A stretch of DNA of 5,497 bases from Solirubrobacteraceae bacterium (GTDB lineage Bacteria; Actinomycetota; Thermoleophilia; Solirubrobacterales; Solirubrobacteraceae): contig JADGIB010000242.1 of the NCBI GenBank assembly GCA_019683665.1, forward strand, positions 1 through 5,497, written 5' to 3'. The notes below the pieces were generated by a model, which searched no databases, had not been told where the DNA came from, and saw only the letters and a list, made by a program, of their open reading frames with translations. Each line of letters begins with the position of its first letter. Position 1 is the stretch's first letter. A program made the translations under genes and the position numbers. Of this stretch, positions 1 through 3,757 are shown in pieces.

Positions 1-68
1 CGGGGGGGGGGGGGGGGGCGCCCGGCGGGGGGGGGGCCCGCCCGCGGGGGGGCCCCCCCCCCCCCGCG
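1..68. repeat. G/C-only low-complexity tract with long homopolymers
   Basis: The first 68 bases contain only G and C, with runs of 17 G (2-18), 10 G (27-36), 7 G (46-52) and 13 C (53-65). The last two form a perfect GGGGGGG/CCCCCCC palindrome. It lies downstream of ligM. Such runs are typical of poor base calls or a contig end, and if real they could form G-quadruplexes on either strand. The bases 69-105 between it and the ligM stop show no feature beyond a weak 4-bp stem (CGTC/GACG). Confidence 0.7.
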
Positions 69-105
69 ATCCGTCGCTCGGGGACGGGTCGAGGCGGGAG
101 AGACC

Positions 106-1509
106 TCAGGCCTGCCCGCGGGTGCGCCAGCCGCCCGCGTACTCCAGGCGAGCCACCTCCGAGTACGGGACGGGGCTGACGATCACGCGGATCTCCTTCT
201 GCTTGTGGGGCTGCACGACCGGCTTGCTCGTGCCGCCGTTCGGCTCGCCCCAGATGAGCGTGAGCTCGGTGCCGTGCTCGACCTCCGGGGCGACGATGCC
301 GAGCGACAGGCCGCGCCGCTCGTTCGCGCTGTAGCCGGAGAACATCGAGGCGCCGACGACCGTGCCGTCCGCGTCGACGACCGAGTCGAAGCTCGTCGAG
401 CCGTAGTTGGCGATCGGCACGTCGAAGAACTGGTAGCTCTCGCCCTCGGGCTCGAGGATCGAGCTGAGGACGTCGGCGAGGTCCTCGCTGTTCCAGGCGA
501 ACGTGACCTTCTTGCGCTGCTCGGCGGGGTTGATCTTCTCGAGCGCCTCGCGGCCGATGAAGTCGTGGTCGAACTTCACGAAGCTGCCGTAGCCGAGCTC
601 CCAGGGGTTGAGGTAGTAGTCCTCGATGTTGTCGGAGACGAAGCTGCCGGCGATCGAGTTCGTCGCCTCGTAGCTGTCGGCGCCGAGCCACTCGCGGTAC
701 GGGCGCAGCTCCTCGCCGGTGTAGATCGCGGGCAGCGGCGACGGGATCCAGCCGGACTCCAGCGTGTTCGACGCGTACGCGCGCGAGCCGACCGGCTCGA
801 TGCCGAACTCCTCGCCCGCCTCGAGGATCGCCTCGCGGATGCGGAAGTAGTCCTCGTACGGGCCCCACAGCTCGAGGCCGGGCGCGCCCGCCATGCCGTG
901 GCGCAGCGTGCGGACCTCCTGGCCGGCGATCTTCATCCGGCCCATGCGGAAGAACTTGACCTCGGGCAGCGGGCCGCCGTTGAGCTTCTCGATGACCTGC
1001 CAGGCGTTCGGGCCCTGGATCTGGAAGCGCCAGACCGAGCGGGTCACCGCCTTGCCCATCGGGCGCATCGGCGAGCGGTCGTCCTTCTCGACCTCGACGT
1101 CGAAGCCGCCGGTCTCGGCGTGGAACTGCAGCCAGTTCGCCGCCGGGGCGCGGCCGACGAAGCAGAACTCCTCCTCCTCGAGGTGGAAGAGGATGCCGTC
1201 GCCGATCACGTGGCCGGCCGGGGTGACCGGCACGTACTGCTTGGCCATGTCGACCGGGAAGTTGGCCGTGCTGTTGATCGCCGTCCGCGTGATGAGGTCG
1301 ATCGCCCCCGGCCCGCGCAGGTAGAGGTTCACCATGTGGTGCGTCTGGTCGAACAGGACGCACGTCTCGCGCCAGGCCTTCTGCTCGCGGCGCCAGTTGC
1401 TGAACTCGTACGGGACGACCGGGTACACGTAGGCGCCGAGCTGCGAGTTGCGCAGCAGCTCGACGACGTTGTCGGTGGCGTCCAGGATCTCCTGCAGGTT
1501 CTTCGCCAT
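106..1509 (-). CDS. ligM: LigM-type THF-dependent aromatic O-demethylase (GcvT family)
   Basis: A 467-aa, GcvT-fold methyltransferase closely resembling Sphingobium LigM (vanillate/3-O-methylgallate O-demethylase, 471 aa), judged from recalled family sequence. LigM moves the methyl of a methoxy-aromatic acid to THF, giving a phenol (e.g. protocatechuate from vanillate) and 5-methyl-THF. Strong blocks are LRNSQLGAYVYP (19-30), VLFDQTHHMVNLY (51-63), KQYVPVTPAGHVIGDGI (90-106), VGRAPAANW (118-126), RTLRHGMAGAPGLELWGPYE (200-219), GSRAYASNTLESGWIPSPLP (241-260) and FVKFDHDFIGR (310-320). Y29, H58, R120 and Y245 fall where LigM has active-site residues Y31, H60, R122 and Y247, so activity is plausible. 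It lacks signal peptide and membrane segments: cytoplasmic. The ATG at 1509 is set by GGAGAGG 3 nt upstream and by alignment to the family N-terminus. A 393-nt gap from soxB suggests its own control. DesA-type syringate or other methoxy substrates remain possible. It is less G+C-rich than the sox genes. Confidence 0.85.
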   Translation of the reverse strand: MAKNLQEILDATDNVVELLRNSQLGAYVYPVVPYEFSNWRREQKAWRETCVLFDQTHHMVNLYLRGPGAIDLITRTAINSTANFPVDMAKQYVPVTPAGHVIGDGILFHLEEEEFCFVGRAPAANWLQFHAETGGFDVEVEKDDRSPMRPMGKAVTRSVWRFQIQGPNAWQVIEKLNGGPLPEVKFFRMGRMKIAGQEVRTLRHGMAGAPGLELWGPYEDYFRIREAILEAGEEFGIEPVGSRAYASNTLESGWIPSPLPAIYTGEELRPYREWLGADSYEATNSIAGSFVSDNIEDYYLNPWELGYGSFVKFDHDFIGREALEKINPAEQRKKVTFAWNSEDLADVLSSILEPEGESYQFFDVPIANYGSTSFDSVVDADGTVVGASMFSGYSANERRGLSLGIVAPEVEHGTELTLIWGEPNGGTSKPVVQPHKQKEIRVIVSPVPYSEVARLEYAGGWRTRGQA

Positions 1510-1659
1510 CTACCTCTCCATTGCACGGCCGGTACGTTCGCCCCGGACCGAGGGCCCCTCCCTCGACGCGCGCGCGACGGTGGACGCCGCGGCACGCGCG
1601 AGCAGCCGGGAGGTGCGAGGCCGGCGCGGGTGGCTCGGCCGCTCACAGCGACGCTGCAT
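1510..1659 (-). CDS. Candidate leader ORF upstream of ligM (49 aa, speculative)
   Basis: Reading the minus strand by codon, an ATG at 1659-1657 opens 49 codons that end with TAG at 1512-1510, directly followed by the ligM ATG (TAGATG). The ATG has an excellent ribosome site, GGAGAGG at 1673-1667, with 7 nt spacing. The last codons (ATG GAG AGG TAG) contain the ligM ribosome site, so translation of this ORF could expose or block ligM initiation. The peptide begins MQRRCERPSHPRRPR, is arginine- and alanine-rich, and has no domain or signal I recognise. Eight of 49 codons end in A or T, so third-position bias is weaker than in the neighbouring genes. In such G+C-rich DNA an open run of this length can arise by chance. 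It is called mainly for the ribosome site and the abutting stop. Confidence 0.25.
   Translation of the reverse strand: MQRRCERPSHPRRPRTSRLLARAAASTVARASREGPSVRGERTGRAMER
1513..1519 (-). promoter_or_regulatory. Ribosome binding site of ligM
   Basis: Minus-strand GGAGAGG ends 3 nt before the ligM ATG, closer than the usual 5-9 nt. The same heptamer occurs again at 1667-1673 in front of the candidate leader ORF, there at the better spacing of 7 nt. Confidence 0.6.
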
Positions 1660-1662
1660 TCC

Positions 1663-1684
1663 CAGACCTCTCCTCTCCTGTCTG
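1663..1684 (-). promoter_or_regulatory. Small hairpin that would present or mask a purine-rich ribosome site
   Basis: On the minus strand CAGAC (1684-1680) and GTCTG (1667-1663) are perfect 5-bp arms enclosing a 12-nt loop AGGAGAGGAGAG. The loop is a repeated Shine-Dalgarno-like string and the 3' arm covers the last G of the GGAGAGG used by the candidate leader ORF. It may be chance, and the stem is short. Confidence 0.25.
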
Positions 1685-1723
1685 CCTCCGGTCCCGGGTG
1701 CCGTCTTCGACGACTCGGAGCCG

Positions 1724-1752
1724 ACGCTACACGGCCGAGCAGCATCAGGAAA
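1724..1752 (-). promoter_or_regulatory. Weak candidate promoter for ligM
   Basis: Minus-strand TAGCGT at 1729-1724 fits the loose TAnnnT -10 of high-GC actinobacteria, with TTTCCT at 1752-1747 as a poor -35 at 17 nt spacing. It lies next to the AT-richest stretch of the gap (18 of 40 bases A/T in 1744-1783) and overlaps a dyad. The -35 match is weak, so this is only a location estimate. It would give a leader of about 200 nt before ligM. Confidence 0.18.
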
Positions 1753-1757
1753 CCTGA
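1745..1757. promoter_or_regulatory. Second operator-like dyad sharing CAGGTTT
   Basis: TCAGG-AAA-CCTGA is a perfect 5-bp dyad with a 3-nt spacer. On the minus strand it contains CAGGTTT, the same heptamer found in the dyad at 1773-1790. The two centres are about 30.5 bp apart, close to three helical turns, so two dimers could sit on the same DNA face. The site overlaps the weak -35 proposed for ligM. Confidence 0.35.
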
Positions 1758-1772
1758 AACTGGCCGAAGGGT

Positions 1773-1790
1773 GAGGGCAAACCTGCCCTC
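1773..1790. promoter_or_regulatory. Operator-like inverted repeat (7-bp arms)
   Basis: Plus strand GAGGGCA-AACC-TGCCCTC is a perfect 7-bp dyad with a 4-nt spacer, in the AT-richer part of the gap upstream of ligM. On the minus strand its core reads GGCAGGTTTGCC. The position upstream of ligM and the symmetry suit a dimeric repressor or activator site, although it could also fold as an RNA hairpin just beyond soxB. No regulator gene is visible in the window. Confidence 0.4.
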
Positions 1791-1809
1791 CGGATAGGCG
1801 GGGTGGCCA

Positions 1810-1863
1810 GGGGCGCGCGGCGCGCCGCCCGGCGCGGCCCGCCGGCGGGGCGCGGGCGCCGCC
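1810..1863 (-). terminator. G/C-only tract with strong hairpins after soxB, possible terminator
   Basis: These 54 nt contain no A or T. They hold a perfect 6-bp stem (1821-1826 with 1831-1836, 4-nt loop) and a perfect 12-bp palindrome CCCGCCGGCGGG (1838-1849). The tract begins about 40 nt past the soxB stop in the direction of transcription. There is no following U-run, so it is not a classical intrinsic terminator. Hairpin-only terminators have been proposed in high-GC actinobacteria, but in such sequence stems also arise by composition alone. Confidence 0.3.
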
Positions 1864-1902
1864 TCCCGAGCCCCGCCCGCGGCCCGCCCCGGGGGCCGCC
1901 GC

Positions 1903-3114
1903 TCAGTGGCTGACGGCCGCCGCGGCCAGCTCGGAGACGAGCCGGTCCTCGTAGAAGCGCTCGAGCGAGAACGGGGCGATGAGGTCGGGCGTGCACCCGG
2001 TGGCGACGAGCTCGGCCATCGTCCTGCCGACGATCGGCGCCGCCTTGAACCCGTAGGTCCCCCACCCGGCCGAGACGTGGAAGTTCTCCAGCTCGGTGCG
2101 GCCCAGGATCGGGCTGTAGTCGGGGGTCAGGTCGCACAGGCCCGCCCACGCCCGCAGCAGCCGCGCGTGCTCGAGCTGCGGGAACAGCTCCAGCGCGTGG
2201 CGCGCGAGGTCCTGCAGGAAGTTCAGCGTGTTGCGCGTCCGGTACGTCGTCCACGGCTCGATCTCCGAGCCCATGACGAACTCGCCGCGGTCGGACTGCG
2301 ACAGGTAGACGTGCATCTGCGAGCTGACGATGACGACGTCGAGGAACGGCTTGACCGGCTCGGTCACGCACGCCTGCAGGACGTGCGTCGTGATCGGCAG
2401 CCGCACCCCGGCCATGTCGCACAGCAGCGTCGACCAGCCCGCGGTGCAGTTGACGACGACGCCGGCCGCGACCCGGCCGCGGTTCGTCTGCACGGCGACG
2501 ATCCGGTCGCCCTCGCGCTCCATCCCGGTCACCTCGGTGTACGGGTGGATCTCGGCGCCGCCCTCGTCGGCGCCGCGCGCGAACGCCCACACGACCGCGT
2601 CGTGGCGGATGATCCCGCCCGGCGGGTGGTAGAGGGCGCCGTGGATCGGATACGTCGTGTCCGGCCCGACGTACATCGTCGGCACGAGCTCGCGGATCTC
2701 GTCGGGGCCGATCAGGCGGCTGTCGATGCCCTGCAGGCGGTTGACCTCCGCGCGGTTGGCCATGACGAACATCGCCCGGTCGCTGTGGGCGAGCGTCAGG
2801 TGCCCGCACTGGCTGAAGAGGAGGTTGTAGCCGAGCTCGGCGCCGAGCCCCTCGTACAGCTTCACCGACGCGTCGTAGAAGCGCGCGCCCTCGGGCGTCT
2901 TGTAGTTCGAGCGCAGGATCGTCGTGTTGCGCCCGGCGGCGCCGGACCCGATGTAGCTCTTCTCGAGGACCGCGACGTCGGTGATCCCGAGCCGGCGCAG
3001 GTAGTACGCGGTGGCCAGGCCGTGCGAGCCGCCTCCGAGGATGACGACGTCGTAGCGCGGCTTCAGCTCGGGCCGCCGGCGCCACATCCGCCGCCTGCGC
3101 AGGAGGTCACGCAT
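1903..3114 (-). CDS. soxB: Sarcosine oxidase beta-type subunit (FAD/FMN amine oxidase)
   Basis: A 403-aa flavoprotein of the DAO/SoxB family. In characterised enzymes the beta subunit binds the N-methyl amine, oxidises it on FAD, and passes electrons to a covalently bound FMN and on to O2. The nucleotide-binding motif is YDVVILGGGSHGLATAYYL at 21-39. GRNTTILRSNY at 61-71 and FSQCGHLTLAH at 100-110 are family blocks. RHDAVVWAFAR at 170-180 contains H171, which corresponds to the His (about 173 in studied enzymes) that bonds FMN. HVYLSQSDRGEFVMG and a near-C-terminal GWGTYGFKAAP block (350-360) complete the fold. Length is normal. The ATG at 3114-3112 is chosen because GGAGG lies 9 nt upstream and the basic N-terminal tail is typical; M10 is a weaker alternative. 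It overlaps soxG by 8 nt, so it is probably co-transcribed and coupled. The C-terminal block deviates from canonical GWGTGGFK, so the substrate may be another N-methyl amine or amino acid. Confidence 0.9.
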   Translation of the reverse strand: MRDLLRRRRMWRRRPELKPRYDVVILGGGSHGLATAYYLRRLGITDVAVLEKSYIGSGAAGRNTTILRSNYKTPEGARFYDASVKLYEGLGAELGYNLLFSQCGHLTLAHSDRAMFVMANRAEVNRLQGIDSRLIGPDEIRELVPTMYVGPDTTYPIHGALYHPPGGIIRHDAVVWAFARGADEGGAEIHPYTEVTGMEREGDRIVAVQTNRGRVAAGVVVNCTAGWSTLLCDMAGVRLPITTHVLQACVTEPVKPFLDVVIVSSQMHVYLSQSDRGEFVMGSEIEPWTTYRTRNTLNFLQDLARHALELFPQLEHARLLRAWAGLCDLTPDYSPILGRTELENFHVSAGWGTYGFKAAPIVGRTMAELVATGCTPDLIAPFSLERFYEDRLVSELAAAAVSH

Positions 3115-3757
3115 GGGCGGCTACCTCCGCGCCGGCGAGGGCGTCCACCCCGGCGGCCCGCCCGCCGAGGTGCGTGCCGGCGTCGCCGAGGACCGCCCAC
3201 ACGTGGAGGGCGACGGCGGCGCCGACGAGCAGCAGGAGCCGGTCGGGCGCCTCGACGACGACGATCCCCGGGGTGCGGGCGATCGACCCGGGCCGCACCG
3301 ACCCGGGCGGCGCGACGGCCGGGCGCAGGTCGAGCGCGCAGAACCGCGCGAGCGTCTCGCGCGTCGCCGGGCCGGCGACCGCGATCGCCGCGTGCTGGGT
3401 CGTCACGTCGACGGCGTCGAGGCCGGGCGGCGGGGCGGGCGCCGTCTCCCCCACCGCGAGCGCCCGGGTCGGGGTCAGCGGCAGCAGCCAGCCGTCGTCG
3501 CGGCGGGCCGCGGCGCCGAGCTCGAGGCCGTGCGGCCCGTGGAGCTCGAGCTTGCGCAGGTGGGAGACGTCGGCCCACGCGACCGCGTCCCGCGCCGCCC
3601 GCGCCTCGGCCTCGGCGTCGCCGAGGTGGACGGGGACGCGCCAGCCGTCGCGGATCGCGAACGTCGCGCCGGCCGCCGCGAGCGCGGCCGCCAGCGGGCC
3701 CTCGGCGACCGGCGCGTCCGGGCCGGTCGCGGGGGTCAGGAAGTCGAGCACGCTCAC
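3107..3757 (-). CDS. soxG: Sarcosine oxidase gamma-type subunit
   Basis: A 216-aa protein matching the small gamma subunit of heterotetrameric sarcosine oxidases, which packs against alpha and has a GcvT/TrmE-like fold but no known catalytic role. Visible markers are WADVSHLRKLELHG at 61-74, which resembles the GcvT N-terminal DVSHLG motif, and AIAVAGPATRETLARFCALDL at about 124-144, which matches the gamma-family segment in which a glycine-proline turn precedes a helix and a C-LDL stretch. The start is GTG at 3757-3755, in a 4-nt GTGA overlap with the soxA stop. GAGG at 3771-3768 lies 10 nt upstream as a possible ribosome site. The stop lies 8 nt inside soxB. The gene is extremely G+C-rich (53 of 60 bases in 3421-3480) and its protein is alanine-rich and weakly conserved, as is usual for gamma subunits. 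Position between soxA and soxB supports the call. Confidence 0.82.
   Translation of the reverse strand: MSVLDFLTPATGPDAPVAEGPLAAALAAAGATFAIRDGWRVPVHLGDAEAEARAARDAVAWADVSHLRKLELHGPHGLELGAAARRDDGWLLPLTPTRALAVGETAPAPPPGLDAVDVTTQHAAIAVAGPATRETLARFCALDLRPAVAPPGSVRPGSIARTPGIVVVEAPDRLLLLVGAAVALHVWAVLGDAGTHLGGRAAGVDALAGAEVAAHA
3123..3128 (-). promoter_or_regulatory. Ribosome binding site of soxB
   Basis: Minus-strand GGAGGT with GGAGG ending 9 nt before the ATG at 3114. It lies inside the 3' end of soxG and decides the soxB start over the internal ATG at codon 10. Confidence 0.75.

Larger units (their letters stand above)
1510..1902. other. 393-nt gap between soxB and ligM
   Basis: This is the only sizeable gene-free stretch in the window. 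From the soxB side it holds a nearly pure G/C segment (1801-1902, 6 A/T bases of 102), then an AT-richer segment with two dyads and a weak promoter (about 1724-1790), then a leader of about 200 nt with a purine-rich ribosome-like repeat and a possible 49-codon ORF. I saw no soxD-like frame, tRNA or recognisable riboswitch consensus in it. Confidence 0.8.

Noticed and set aside
92..110. GGGAGAG...CTCAGGC resembling glycine riboswitch pieces
   Set aside because: The two pieces are only a few bases apart, the aptamer core is absent, and on the plus strand no gene follows; it is the 3' end of ligM and its flank.
1329..1745. Minus-strand frame spanning the ligM leader and start (138 codons)
   Set aside because: It runs out of phase into ligM, and its start at 1745 lies in the dyad/promoter region without a good ribosome site.
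1660..1790. Folate, glycine or SAM riboswitch in the ligM leader
   Set aside because: The THF-dependent gene downstream made this worth checking, but I could not find the conserved aptamer core motifs; only short simple hairpins are visible.
205..1797. Long plus-strand open frame (530 codons) antisense to ligM
   Set aside because: Its product is a monotonous Arg/Ala/Asp/Val/Leu string with no recognisable domain and lies opposite a well-conserved gene; this is the usual open antisense frame of high-GC coding DNA.
1745..3085. Long minus-strand frame (446 codons) overlapping soxB in another phase
   Set aside because: The product is Arg/Pro/Ala-rich low-complexity sequence, while the soxB frame over the same DNA gives a complete flavoprotein with all motifs.
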